Shown: positions 51,234-60,036, counted from the stretch's first letter. The stretch: DNA of 64,000 bases from Dactylosporangium sucinum (GCF_014647515.1 NZ_BMPI01000048.1:30944-94943); one strand, 5' to 3'. Numbers and translations are program-made. The notes: generated by a model not told the origin, from the letters alone.

Positions 51234-54191
51234 TCACGAGGCAGTCCCGGTGATGTTCACCGACCATGGCGAGCGCAGGACGTCGCCGATCACCACGGCG
51301 ACGAATCGGCCCCCGGTACGCCGGGCCAGGCTGCGCGCACGATGAAAACCGCCCTCGCGGAGCCCTTCCGCGATGACGATGCCGGAGCCCGCGTCCGCGG
51401 CGTCGATCTCCGGGAAGTCCGGCCGCCGATGCCAGTGCGACGGCACCGCGGTGTCGAGGGCATCGCCGACCACGGTCACCCGGCAGCCACGGCCGGACAT
51501 CGTCCTGGCGATGCCCAAGGCGTACCGTCGGCACAGCGGAAGCGCTCCGGTCACGGTCAGCACGCCGGGCACGGTCGCCAGGTCGAGGAAGAGCCGTCGC
51601 TGCCCGTCCTCACCGAGCACCGCCGGCAGCACCGCGCCCGGCTCCGGGGTTCCCGGGTCGAGCCACCGCGTCCGGGCGGGCGCGGCGACCCGGACCTCGG
51701 CCCGCACGCCGGCCGCCGACACCACCCCGACCCCGCCGAACTCCGTCTGCTCGGTCCACACCGGCCCGGCCGGCCCGCGACCCACCCGGCGACTCGACGG
51801 CGGCTCGCCTGTGACCTGCGTCGGCGCCGCAGCGCTCACCGGTCCCCGCAGGGCGCGCCGGCGCAGCTTGACCGCCGGTGCCTCCGCCGCGTGGCGCCGG
51901 TGGTCGCGGCGTCGGTACGGCTGCCCCGAGCCGTCCAGTCCGATCGGGAAGGCCAGCGGTCCCGGTCCCGGTCCGGGTTCTCGGCGGGCCGGGAGCCGGC
52001 CGTGGAGCAGCATCTCGACGATCTCCTCGGTCCGGGGTCCGGTATCGGACGGTTCGTCGTGCGGGCCGGCCGGCACGGCAAGATCGAGCAGCATGACCCG
52101 CGGACGTTCCGGGCCGGCGTCGACGCCGAGGATCAGGAATCGGCTTCCGGCGGTGAATATCGCGGTGGTGCGTCCGTCCGGGGCGATCGAGCCGAGCCTG
52201 CGGGCGCTGCGGGACCAGATGTGGTAGTCGACACCGTCGCCCGGTTCCCGGTCGGGTAATGGACCGACGTCGACGAAGGCGGGTTCGACGAGCTCGGTGC
52301 CGGTCTCGTACGCCGTCATCGGAAGCGGGATCGGGCAGGTCGCGAAGACCGGGCCGGTCACGACGGGCAGTTGCCGAAGGCCGTACATGGCGCACTCGGC
52401 GATCAGCGTCGCCGCCGTGCCGTCCCCTGCCGGGCCGGTTCCCCGGAGTTCGTTGTTGAGGGCGTCGCGCTCGGTGGCGCAGTACGCGCGCGCTGCGACC
52501 AGTCCGCTCACCGTGGCGGCGGTGGGCCGCGCATCGGGTGACTCCTCGCCCCTGAACAGCTGGCGCACGACGATCCGGGCGTGCGTCTCGTACCTGGTGT
52601 CGAGCAGTTGCCGGAGCCGGTGCCGGTCCGGTGTGTCGCAGGTCCCCTCGGTGATCCACCGCGGTCCGGCCGGTGCTGTCACCGCCGGCTTCGCCGCGGG
52701 TGGAGCGCCGACCTGCCGTGCAGGGGCGGGCCGCGGTGTGAGCACGGGCCGGCCCGGCACCGGGAGCACCGGGGCAGGTAGCGGTGGGAGGGTGTCGCCG
52801 AGCGGTGCCGGTCCCCGGCGGTGCGGTCCGGTCCCCGGCGGTTCGGGCAGCCCGCGCCAGGAGTGGAACAGTCCGGAGGTGTGCAGCAGCCCGGTCCGGG
52901 AGATCGAGACCTCGGCGTCGGCGGCGACGACGGTTCGGCCGAGTCCGCTCGCCAGGGCGCCGAACAGCGCGTCGGCGGTGTGGCCCGTGGGTGGTGTGCC
53001 GTGCGCGACGACGACCACGGTCCGGCAGCGTGGTGGGCACACCGCGGTGATCAGGCCGGCCAGCTGGTCCGGGGTGACCGGCCGGCCGTGGACCCGGAAT
53101 CCGGCCGGGTCGAGGCGCGCCTCGACGGTCACCTCGACGACGAAGCCGGCCGGCGTCGCCACCACGCCCACCGGCTCCGATTCGGCGACGAACGACCAGC
53201 CGGCCGCCGTCTGCGACCCGCCGGGGTCCCGGTGCCCGAGCCCGGCCGGCGATGCGTTGCCGGCACCGCCCCGGCCGGGCCGGGGACCGGCGCGGCCGGC
53301 GTCGTGGGGTGGCAGGCCGGTCAGGTCCCCGGTGGGCCCGATGAAGGCCAGCCCCCAGGTGTTCCCGCCGGACCGCACGGGGACCGCGGCGGCGATCCGG
53401 GCCGGCGGATCGCAGTAGGCACGCAGGTAGGCGGTGTCCCCCCTGGTTCGCAGCGCGCCCGGTAGCAGCGCCAGCCGGTATGTGTCCGGCAGCGGCAGCG
53501 CGGCCAGGGACAGGATCACGTCGTCGAGGGCGAGGGGCAGTTCGCCGAAGCCGCCGAGGAACACCGTTGCGGTGGTGGGATCGGGTGGGATGCTGGCGGC
53601 CGTGCCCGCCCGTCCGGGTGTGACACCGCGGGGCAGGATCCAGTATCCGGCCGGCACCGCGTAGGTGGCTGCCGCGCCGTATGCGGTGACGCCGGCGGTT
53701 TCCGGCGGGAGGTCCTTGGCCCAGGCGGGTGCCGGGAACCACGCCGGCTCGTAGTGCGGCGGTCGACCGGGCGGGTAGGTTGCCCAGCCGCCGCCCGCGT
53801 AGCTGGGTGCCGCCACGGCGATCGTGCCGTCCGTGGCGACGGTCAGCGATCCGAGCGGGGCGACGATGTCCCGGTCGAGGTCGTGGGACAGGGCGCGCAG
53901 CTGCGGCTCCACGGCGGACAGTGCCGCGGCGTGCCCCAGGGGGACCAGCCGCACGCCGGCGTCGTCGCCCCGCAGTACCCGGTGGGCGATCTGTCCGACG
54001 AGGTGCAGGTAGTCCGACCGCGCCGTGATCGACGGCGTGGTGACGACCGCGACGCGGCCGGGCTCGGGCTGCAGCGCCAGGGTCAGGGCGGTCAGCGCGG
54101 TGGCCGGGTCGCCGGCGGTGTGCACCAGCAGCGCGTGGCCGATCTCGTCGACGATCAGTTCGCTACCCGGGCGGGGTCGCCAGGGACTCAT
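51234..54191 (-). CDS. 985-residue multimodular protein sharing domains with the 342-residue protein and the giant effector
   Basis: The ATG at 54191 (GAGGATCACTGAG upstream) lies 1 nt after the stop of the next upstream gene, giving 985 residues. Part 1 (about 1-300) contains GYWILPRGVTPGR and TVFLGGFGE segments like those in the giant protein (GWELQVLPRGIWLRP). Part 2 (about 350-455) is an alpha/beta module (CRTVVVVAHGTPP, LGRTVVAADAEVSIS) of the giant protein's type. Part 3 (about 500-760) is the ADP-ribosyltransferase-like domain shared with 42509-43537 (ELVEPAFVDV, VDYHIWSRSARR, FPIGLDGSGQP). Part 4 (about 850-985) has LFLDLATVPGVLTVTG and RCRVTVVGDA, resembling the P-loop-less ends of some actinomycete regulators. 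No signal peptide is seen. The function is unknown. Confidence 0.75.
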   Translation of the reverse strand: MSPWRPRPGSELIVDEIGHALLVHTAGDPATALTALTLALQPEPGRVAVVTTPSITARSDYLHLVGQIAHRVLRGDDAGVRLVPLGHAAALSAVEPQLRALSHDLDRDIVAPLGSLTVATDGTIAVAAPSYAGGGWATYPPGRPPHYEPAWFPAPAWAKDLPPETAGVTAYGAAATYAVPAGYWILPRGVTPGRAGTAASIPPDPTTATVFLGGFGELPLALDDVILSLAALPLPDTYRLALLPGALRTRGDTAYLRAYCDPPARIAAAVPVRSGGNTWGLAFIGPTGDLTGLPPHDAGRAGPRPGRGGAGNASPAGLGHRDPGGSQTAAGWSFVAESEPVGVVATPAGFVVEVTVEARLDPAGFRVHGRPVTPDQLAGLITAVCPPRCRTVVVVAHGTPPTGHTADALFGALASGLGRTVVAADAEVSISRTGLLHTSGLFHSWRGLPEPPGTGPHRRGPAPLGDTLPPLPAPVLPVPGRPVLTPRPAPARQVGAPPAAKPAVTAPAGPRWITEGTCDTPDRHRLRQLLDTRYETHARIVVRQLFRGEESPDARPTAATVSGLVAARAYCATERDALNNELRGTGPAGDGTAATLIAECAMYGLRQLPVVTGPVFATCPIPLPMTAYETGTELVEPAFVDVGPLPDREPGDGVDYHIWSRSARRLGSIAPDGRTTAIFTAGSRFLILGVDAGPERPRVMLLDLAVPAGPHDEPSDTGPRTEEIVEMLLHGRLPARREPGPGPGPLAFPIGLDGSGQPYRRRDHRRHAAEAPAVKLRRRALRGPVSAAAPTQVTGEPPSSRRVGRGPAGPVWTEQTEFGGVGVVSAAGVRAEVRVAAPARTRWLDPGTPEPGAVLPAVLGEDGQRRLFLDLATVPGVLTVTGALPLCRRYALGIARTMSGRGCRVTVVGDALDTAVPSHWHRRPDFPEIDAADAGSGIVIAEGLREGGFHRARSLARRTGGRFVAVVIGDVLRSPWSVNITGTAS

Positions 54192-54192
54192 C

Positions 54193-55272
54193 TCAGTGAT
54201 CCTCGCCGGGCGTGTGTGCATGCAGCGCCGCCAGGGCACGGTGGATCGCCACGGCGTCGACCCGCGGCGGGTCGTACCGGCGGGTGCGGATGTGCTGGAG
54301 CAGGTCGGGGTCGGGGGCCAGTCCGTAGTTGCGGAGGTAGTAGGTGACCGCATCGGTCCAGACCCACGCACCGTCGGTGCGGATGTTCATCGGTACCGCG
54401 CCGCGGCGCCGCCCGTTGACGACGTCGTCCATCAGCGTCGTGGTGGTCAGGACCGCGCTCGCCGCCTCCAGGTACTCCAGCACCTCACGGCGCTCCCGGC
54501 TGTCGAGGGTGGGCCGGTCGGCGGCGAAGCCGGGGCCGCCGACCTCGTCCACGGGGTCGAACAGCTCGGCGAAGCGGACGGAGGTGGTCGGCCGGGTCGT
54601 CCACAGCAGCGCGGAGTGGGCCAGCGCCGTCCGCTGGTACGGGGGCAGGTCGTCGGCGTCGGTGAACGCCTCGACCTGCGGCGCGGTCTCGCCGGCCAGG
54701 GTCAGCGCGCGCTGCATCGTGGCGGTGAGTGCCGGTAGCGATCCGGGGTCGGTGGCCTGGACCAGGTAGAGCCTCCGCGGTGGTGGCCACGGGGTCGGTG
54801 CGGCCGGGAATCGCCAGGCCCGCCACAGCCCGTCGACCAGATCGTCCATCTCGATGCCGGTCACCGTCGTGACGGCGGCCGCGTCGATCGCGCCCAGGTG
54901 GTCGATGTCGGTCGGGTCCGTGGTCAGGTCAAGGCTGTGCGGGATGTCCTCCGGGGTTTCGGCGTGGCGCTTCGGGTATGCGGGGGACATCGTGTACCAC
55001 CACGGCGCCGCCGCCGAGGCGGCAACGTCGAGATCGGCCAGCAGGTCGTGGTTGGCGGCGTCGTCCTGCAGGACCGCCTGGAGCACGTCGAGGTCGGCCG
55101 GTGTGATCGGTATGCGCCCGGCCAGGGCCACGAACACCACCGCTTGAGCGACCTCGGTCGCCCGCCCCTGCGCGAGCCAGTCCCGGGCCGAGCAGACGAC
55201 CTCGTCCGGTGCCCATCCGGCGGCACGAAGCAGCACCTGGTGCAGCGAGATGCCCACCTGCCCGAATCGCAT
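54193..55272 (-). CDS. Uncharacterised 359-residue protein coupled to the 985-residue gene
   Basis: It is not recognised. The ATG at 55272 is used because the residues before it look non-coding and the next gene is divergent. The protein is acidic and mostly helical, with no signal peptide, membrane helix or catalytic motif. Recognisable segments include LVDGLWRAWRFP, RRLYLVQATDPGS and MNIRTDGAWVWTDAVTYYLRNYGL. The last of these, an Asp-Gly-Trp-x-Trp pattern, also occurs in small proteins adjoining toxin systems (my recollection, unverified). Its stop lies 1 nt before the next ATG, so it is translated together with the 985-residue protein. Confidence 0.65.
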   Translation of the reverse strand: MRFGQVGISLHQVLLRAAGWAPDEVVCSARDWLAQGRATEVAQAVVFVALAGRIPITPADLDVLQAVLQDDAANHDLLADLDVAASAAAPWWYTMSPAYPKRHAETPEDIPHSLDLTTDPTDIDHLGAIDAAAVTTVTGIEMDDLVDGLWRAWRFPAAPTPWPPPRRLYLVQATDPGSLPALTATMQRALTLAGETAPQVEAFTDADDLPPYQRTALAHSALLWTTRPTTSVRFAELFDPVDEVGGPGFAADRPTLDSRERREVLEYLEAASAVLTTTTLMDDVVNGRRRGAVPMNIRTDGAWVWTDAVTYYLRNYGLAPDPDLLQHIRTRRYDPPRVDAVAIHRALAALHAHTPGEDH

Positions 55273-55466
55273 GTCGCTACAACGGAAGCTCCCGCGCCGT
55301 GGTTCAACCGGCAGCGCCCCGATGGCATCGGTGCTCCCCGCCGGCCGGCTCGTCGCCAGAATCTCGACGGTTTCGTTTGAACCGCCCTCCGACGGCATCC
55401 GTTGTGTGGTCCACCTACTCCGCCTGGGGACGCGCGGCGGTGTCTTGACTGACGGGAGCCTTGGCA
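55273..55466. promoter_or_regulatory. Divergent promoter region
   Basis: This 194-bp gap lies between the minus-strand pair at 51234-55272 and the plus-strand redox genes, so it must carry at least two promoters. Distant inverted arms GGTTCAA (55301-55307) and TTGAACC (55377-55383) are present but 70 bp apart. No convincing -35/-10 pair could be assigned by eye. Confidence 0.35.
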
Positions 55467-56849
55467 GTGTCCGTCTCAATAGATGAGCCGATCCGTCCGA
55501 TCCGGTACACCACGGCCGCGCACCGGCCGAACGAACTTGCCTACCAGGCGCCCGACAGCGTCACCGCCGCCGTCCGCAGAACGCTGCGGCAACGGCGCTT
55601 CATGCAGTACAACCGGTTGGCCGTCGGCGTGGTGCTGCTCAACGCGGGAGCGTTGTGGCTCGGCACGCGGCACGCGGCATGGGCGGACCCGACGACGCTG
55701 CTGACCCTGGCGCAGGCCAACCTGGCCTGCGCGGTCATCGCACGGCAGCAGCACGTCGTCAACTTCGTGTGCCGGCTCGCCACCCGGGCACCGACGACCT
55801 GGCCGCTGCGACTGCGGTGGGCGCTGGCCAAGGTGTACCACTTCGGCGGGCTGCACGTCGGCATGGCCGTCTCGGGCACGGCGTGGTACGTCCTCTTTGT
55901 CGCGTCGCACACCAGGCAGGCGCTGCGCGGTCCCGGGTTCCCCGCGAGCCTGGTGACGTCGTACGCCCTGGTGCTGCTGCTGGTCCTCATCGTCGTGTGC
56001 GCCCGCCCCTCGGCGCGGACGCGCTCGCACGACAGGTTCGAGGTGACCCACCGGCTCGGCGGCTGGACGGTCCTCGTCCTCGCCTGGATCAACACGATCC
56101 TGGTGGTGACCACCCAGCCGGCAGCGGGCCCGGTGCTCGACGCGGTGGTGACCGCACCCTCGATCTGGCTGATGCTGGCCAGCACGGCCTCGACCGCACT
56201 GCCGTGGCTGCGGCTGCGCCGGGTGCCCATCACGGTCCAGCGACCGTCATCGCACGTCGCCGTCGTCCGGTTCGACGACCACGGGGTGAAACCGTTCGTG
56301 GGTTCGGTCCGGCCGATCAGCCTGCATCCGCTGTGGGGCTGGCACACGTTCGCCAACATCCCGGCACCGCGCAGCAGCCCGCTGGGCTACCGGATGGCCG
56401 TGTCCCGCGCCGGCGACTGGACGTCGGCGTTCATCGCCGACCCGCCGTCCCACGTCTGGGTGCGAGGTGTCCCGACCGCCGGCATGGCCAACGTCCGGCA
56501 CCTGTTCAAACGGGTCGTCTTCGTCGCCACCGGCAGCGGCATCGGCCCCATGCTGGCGCACCTCATGGCCAACAACGTGCCGGGCCACCTGGTGTGGGTG
56601 ACGAGAAGCCCGAGGGAGACGTACGGCGACGAGCTCGTCAACGAGATCCTCGCCGTCCAGCCGGACGCCACGATCTGGAACACCGACGACCAGGGACGAC
56701 CCGACGTGTTCGCCCTCGCCTACGAGGCCCTGCAACGCACCGGCGCGGAGGCGGTCATCTGCATCGCGAGCACCAAGGTCACCTGGCAGGTCGTGTCCGG
56801 CATCGAACGGCTCGGCATCCCCGCGTTCGGCCCGATCTGGGACTCCTGA
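55467..56849 (+). CDS. TmpA-like membrane flavoprotein/oxidoreductase
   Basis: The GTG at 55467 is 8 nt after GGGAG, giving 460 residues; a TTG at 55461 is a less likely start. About six hydrophobic helices fill residues 45-250. The C-terminal half has a reductase-type nucleotide-binding segment, VVFVATGSGIGPMLAHL, then WVTRSPRETYGDELV. It ends with VICIAS, GIPAFGPIWDS. The G-T-G-S-G-I-G-P loop and the closing GP-I-W-D-S are typical of fungal TmpA-like and NRPS-like oxidoreductases and their bacterial relatives. It is probably an inner-membrane NAD(P)H-linked electron carrier. A Rieske lipoprotein gene follows 76 nt later and may accept or donate electrons. Confidence 0.78.
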   Translation: MSVSIDEPIRPIRYTTAAHRPNELAYQAPDSVTAAVRRTLRQRRFMQYNRLAVGVVLLNAGALWLGTRHAAWADPTTLLTLAQANLACAVIARQQHVVNFVCRLATRAPTTWPLRLRWALAKVYHFGGLHVGMAVSGTAWYVLFVASHTRQALRGPGFPASLVTSYALVLLLVLIVVCARPSARTRSHDRFEVTHRLGGWTVLVLAWINTILVVTTQPAAGPVLDAVVTAPSIWLMLASTASTALPWLRLRRVPITVQRPSSHVAVVRFDDHGVKPFVGSVRPISLHPLWGWHTFANIPAPRSSPLGYRMAVSRAGDWTSAFIADPPSHVWVRGVPTAGMANVRHLFKRVVFVATGSGIGPMLAHLMANNVPGHLVWVTRSPRETYGDELVNEILAVQPDATIWNTDDQGRPDVFALAYEALQRTGAEAVICIASTKVTWQVVSGIERLGIPAFGPIWDS

Positions 56850-56925
56850 CCCGCGGTTCCCGCGAAAACCTGACCCAACCCTGACCCCGACACATCGCAC
56901 ACAACGACAACGAGGAGGTCGCCCG

Positions 56926-57405
56926 ATGGGCGGTGCCAACCGGCGGACAATGCTCATGGGCGCTGGCGCGGTCGGTATCTCAGCCGCCGTGACCGCGTGC
57001 GGCGGCGCGGCAGAGCCGGCGAACCCGCTGACCCAACCGGCACAACCGGCACAACCGGCCACGAACCCTGAACCGGCCGGCGCGGCCGCGCCGGCCCAGG
57101 GAGGCGCCGCGCTCGCCAAGGTGGCCGACGTGCCGGTCGGCGGTGGCCTGGTGCTTCCGGACCAGGAGATCGTGCTGACCCAGCCCGTCAAGGGCGAGAT
57201 CAAAGGCTTCACCTCGAGCTGCACCCACTACGGCTGCACGGTGTCCGGCGTCAAGGGCGGCACGATCAACTGTGCCTGCCACGGCAGCAAGTTCGCCGTG
57301 GCCGACGGCGCGGTCGTCAACGGCCCGGCGACCGGCGCACTGCCCGAGGTCGCGATCCGCGTCGAGGGCAGCGACATCTTCCGGGCCACGCCGTCCGGCA
57401 TGTGA
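56926..57405 (+). CDS. Rieske [2Fe-2S] lipoprotein with Tat-type signal
   Basis: The product is 159 residues and its ATG is preceded by GAGGAGGT. The N-terminus NRRTMLMGAGAVG with Thr-Ala-Cys25 reads as a twin-Arg signal with a lipobox. A Pro/Ala/Gln linker (about 30-65, with AQP repeats) leads to a minimal Rieske domain: CTHYGC (ligands Cys99, His101) and CACHGSKF (ligands Cys116, His119). Cys104 and Cys118 form the expected disulfide. It is an extracytoplasmic electron carrier; the adjacent TmpA-like gene is the obvious partner. It is shorter than quinol-oxidase Rieske proteins and resembles small arsenite/nitrite-type Rieske lipoproteins. Confidence 0.92.
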   Translation: MGGANRRTMLMGAGAVGISAAVTACGGAAEPANPLTQPAQPAQPATNPEPAGAAAPAQGGAALAKVADVPVGGGLVLPDQEIVLTQPVKGEIKGFTSSCTHYGCTVSGVKGGTINCACHGSKFAVADGAVVNGPATGALPEVAIRVEGSDIFRATPSGM

Positions 57406-57417
57406 TCGCGGCCGCCG

Positions 57418-57458
57418 CTCCCCGGTTCCGTGCGTCGTCCGATCACGGAACCGGGGAG
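57418..57458 (+). terminator. Strong hairpin after the Rieske gene
   Basis: A perfect 15-bp stem (57418-57432 with 57444-57458) closes an 11-nt loop, starting 13 nt after the Rieske stop. It is GC-rich with no T-tract, typical of actinomycete terminators. It separates the redox pair from the next two genes. Confidence 0.8.
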
Positions 57459-57538
57459 CCGACCCGTCCCGATCATCGAATCCGGTTGCCCACGTCGTCC
57501 CGGCGCCGGCGACGGCATCTCTCAGCGGGAGGCACGGC

Positions 57539-58876
57539 GTGAAGCACCTGCACCTCGCCACGGCGGTGGCCAGTCTCGTCGCCGCCGCGGCCTGGGCCAT
57601 TCCACTCGCCAGACCGGCCCTGACCGCGGCCGACGACCTCAGCACAGCCGACCGGGACCTCCTGGTCCAGGTTCGCCTGCTGGGCCTGCTGACCCATCCG
57701 GCCGGCCTCACCGCCCGCGACAGGGCCGCCGGCGAACAGATCCGGAGGACCGGCGAGACACTCGCCATCGAACACGCCAACCTCGACAGCCTCACCCGCG
57801 CCACCGCCGTCCAGGTCGGCGTGCCGTTACCCGCCACGGCGACCGCCGAGGACCGGGACTTCCTCCGCGAACTGGCGGCCACGCCGGCCGACCGGTTCGA
57901 CGAGATGCTCGTCGGGCGGCTCCGTGCCGCGTACGAGCGGGCGTTCCCGATGATCGCCGCGGCGCGGGCCAGCACCCGCAACACCGCCGTCCGCGCCTTC
58001 GCGACCACCGCCGACGCCTACGTGGCACGCCACCTCGACTACCTGGACAGCACCGGACTCGCCAGCCGCCCGGCAGCGGCCACGGCCGACGCGGCCGACC
58101 AGGCGTTCCTCGCCCGCCTCAGCCAGGCCGTCCTCTGGCAGCAGCTCGCGGGCATCCTGGCCCAGCAACGCGCGACCCGCGCGGACATCAGGCAGGCCGG
58201 CGATTTGATCACCGACGAGGCGCGGGAGCTCAACCGGACCGTCCGGTCGGCCGTCGAACGGCTGCACCTGCCGCCACCCGACCGGCCGAGCGCCGAACAG
58301 CAGCAGGCGCTGACCGATCTCGAGGCCGCCCGAGGCGCGGACTTCGACCGGGCCTTCGTCAACCAGCTCCGTGCGGCGGACGGGGCACTGCTGTTCGCCG
58401 GCGCGCAAACCCGCACCGGCACCCGCAACACCGTGATCCGCGAGCTCGCCGCGGCCGCCAGCAGCACGGTCCTGCGGCACATGGCATACCTGGAAGCCAG
58501 CGGCCTGGTCCGGTACGACGAACTCCCCGCGCCGCCACACGCGGCCGGACTGACCACGACAGGGCTGCACCGCGACGACGGCATCCACCCGGCCGTCATC
58601 TGGCTGATGCTCGCCGTCACCGTCGTCGTCGCCGCCCTGACCGGAACCGGGCTGACCGGGGACGGCTCGGCCGGGCGCCGGCCGGTGCGGGGCCGGCCTG
58701 TCGACACGACCCACCGGGCGAGCACCCGTAGCCCGTCGAGAGAGGTGATCCGACATGAGTTACCAAACACCCACCAGACACCGATGGTCCTTGAGCGGAC
58801 AAGCACCAGCGGCGAACGACAGCCTGGTCGAATACGACCGTCCGCGCAGCTACCGGGCAACCCTGGAACATGGTGA
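57539..58876 (+). CDS. Secreted/membrane protein with two DUF4142 (ferritin-like) domains
   Basis: The GTG at 57539, with GGGAGG 6 nt upstream, gives 445 residues. A signal peptide (about 1-28) precedes two tandem helical domains of the DUF4142 type (about 35-180 and 190-335). Each starts DRxxLxxxR... and contains HANLDSL or EARELNR and later TRNTxxR(E/A)xAxxA...HxxYLxxSGL, clearly a duplication. A membrane helix follows (about 345-370) and then an Arg-rich tail. DUF4142 proteins are predicted four-helix bundles of unknown role. The last 122 nt overlap the next gene in another frame, and the overlapped tail (about 40 residues) is low-complexity, so the true C-terminus is uncertain. Confidence 0.75.
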   Translation: MKHLHLATAVASLVAAAAWAIPLARPALTAADDLSTADRDLLVQVRLLGLLTHPAGLTARDRAAGEQIRRTGETLAIEHANLDSLTRATAVQVGVPLPATATAEDRDFLRELAATPADRFDEMLVGRLRAAYERAFPMIAAARASTRNTAVRAFATTADAYVARHLDYLDSTGLASRPAAATADAADQAFLARLSQAVLWQQLAGILAQQRATRADIRQAGDLITDEARELNRTVRSAVERLHLPPPDRPSAEQQQALTDLEAARGADFDRAFVNQLRAADGALLFAGAQTRTGTRNTVIRELAAAASSTVLRHMAYLEASGLVRYDELPAPPHAAGLTTTGLHRDDGIHPAVIWLMLAVTVVVAALTGTGLTGDGSAGRRPVRGRPVDTTHRASTRSPSREVIRHELPNTHQTPMVLERTSTSGERQPGRIRPSAQLPGNPGTW

Positions 58877-59915
58877 GCCACGACGCGAACGCCTGCTGTC
58901 CGCTCGCGCCATGGTGTGGGTGGCCGTCTTCACGCTGGTGACGACAACCGGCCTGTGGTGGGTCTTGCGGGGCAACACCGCCGCGACGTCCAGCCCTCCG
59001 GACGCCGCGGCGGCCGCACCCGCGGCGCACCAGCACGAAGGCCAACCGGCGGCGAGCGACTACGTCGACATCCTCAGCGTGCCGGCGGGCAGGCAGGCTC
59101 CGCAGGCCGGCCCGAACGCGTCGACCGGCAGCTACCGCCACGACTGCGGCCGCAACGAGAACGGGTTCTACAACCCGGACAACTTCATCGTCGTGCCGGG
59201 CAAACAGAGCGGCGCCCACCACATGCACGACTACCTCGGCAACCAGTCGGTGGACTGGCGCACCACCGACGAAAGCCTCGCGGCAGCAACGGAAACCTCG
59301 TGCCGGCTCGGCGACCTGTCGTCCTATTTCTGGCCGGTGCTGCGGGACATCACCCAGACCGGCACCGACGCGGCACAGGTCGGTGGCGGCAAGGACGGCA
59401 ACCACGGCCGGATCCTTCCCCTCGCGGAGGCCCGGATGGAGTTCCTCGGCAACGCCCAGGCGAAGGTCGTGCCGATGCCGCTGTTCCTGCGCCTGTTCAC
59501 GGGGAACGCGAAAGCCATCACGAGCAAACTCAAGGACGCCCGTTCCCAGTGGGGATGCGCCGGGTTCAAGGACCGGTACACCGAGAAGTACCCACTGTGT
59601 CCGGACGGCGCCGTGCAGCGCGTCATCGAGTACCCGAGCTGCTGGAACGGCAAGGACACCCGCAGCAACGACGTGCGCAGCCACACCGCCTTCCCCGACA
59701 AGGACGGCAGGTGCCCCGACGGCACGCGCGCCGTCCCGAAACTCGTCATCACCCTCACCTACGCCGCCATCCCGCCGGGCCGCAGCTTCGCCCTCGACGC
59801 GTTCCCCGGCGAGGGCCGCAGCCCGCACACCGACCACGCCGGCTTCGCCAACGTGATGCCCGAGGACCTGATGGCCCTGATCGTCGACTGCATCAACGAC
59901 GGCCGCGCATGCTGA
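58755..59915 (+). CDS. Single-pass extracytoplasmic DUF1996 protein
   Basis: The ATG at 58755 has AGAGAGGTGAT upstream, and the product is 386 residues. A cytosolic Arg-rich N-terminus precedes one membrane helix (about 48-68). An Ala/Pro linker leads to a DUF1996 domain (about 115-375). Typical elements are DCGRNENGFYNPDNFIVVPG, then HHMHDYLGN, and later YPSCWNGKD and HTAFPD, with several Cys pairs. DUF1996 is common in fungi and actinomycetes as a secreted domain of unknown function that may bind a metal through its His-rich HHMH motif. The strong start and clear domain favour this gene over the overlapping tail of its neighbour. Confidence 0.85.
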   Translation: MSYQTPTRHRWSLSGQAPAANDSLVEYDRPRSYRATLEHGEPRRERLLSARAMVWVAVFTLVTTTGLWWVLRGNTAATSSPPDAAAAAPAAHQHEGQPAASDYVDILSVPAGRQAPQAGPNASTGSYRHDCGRNENGFYNPDNFIVVPGKQSGAHHMHDYLGNQSVDWRTTDESLAAATETSCRLGDLSSYFWPVLRDITQTGTDAAQVGGGKDGNHGRILPLAEARMEFLGNAQAKVVPMPLFLRLFTGNAKAITSKLKDARSQWGCAGFKDRYTEKYPLCPDGAVQRVIEYPSCWNGKDTRSNDVRSHTAFPDKDGRCPDGTRAVPKLVITLTYAAIPPGRSFALDAFPGEGRSPHTDHAGFANVMPEDLMALIVDCINDGRAC

Positions 59916-59968
59916 GCGCCGAAGGTCCGGATGCCCTGACCCTGGCGGCGGCAACGAGCGGTTGACCG

Positions 59969-59994
59969 GCCCCGGGCACGGGGTTCCCCGGGGC
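59969..59994. terminator. First hairpin after the DUF1996 gene
   Basis: An 8-bp stem (59969-59976 with 59987-59994) closes a 10-nt loop, 54 nt after the DUF1996 stop. It is the first of three inverted repeats in the 347-nt gap between convergent genes. Confidence 0.55.
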
Positions 59995-59996
59995 GA

Positions 59997-60036
59997 GGGG
60001 TGCGGCTGCGACGCGAGACCGTCGCGGCCGCACCCC
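59997..60036. terminator. Strong 17-bp hairpin in the convergent gap
   Basis: Arms 59997-60013 and 60020-60036 pair over 17 bp with a single G-U wobble and a 6-nt loop. It would terminate transcription from the left and, because it is a near-perfect dyad, probably also from the right. Confidence 0.75.

Noticed and set aside
42351..55272. Immunity gene for the giant effector
   Set aside because: No protein here resembles a known immunity family; the 342- and 359-residue proteins are candidates by position only, so no such call was made.
55301..55383. GGTTCAA...TTGAACC operator in the divergent gap
   Set aside because: Arms are only 7 bp and 69 bp apart, so chance is a sufficient explanation.
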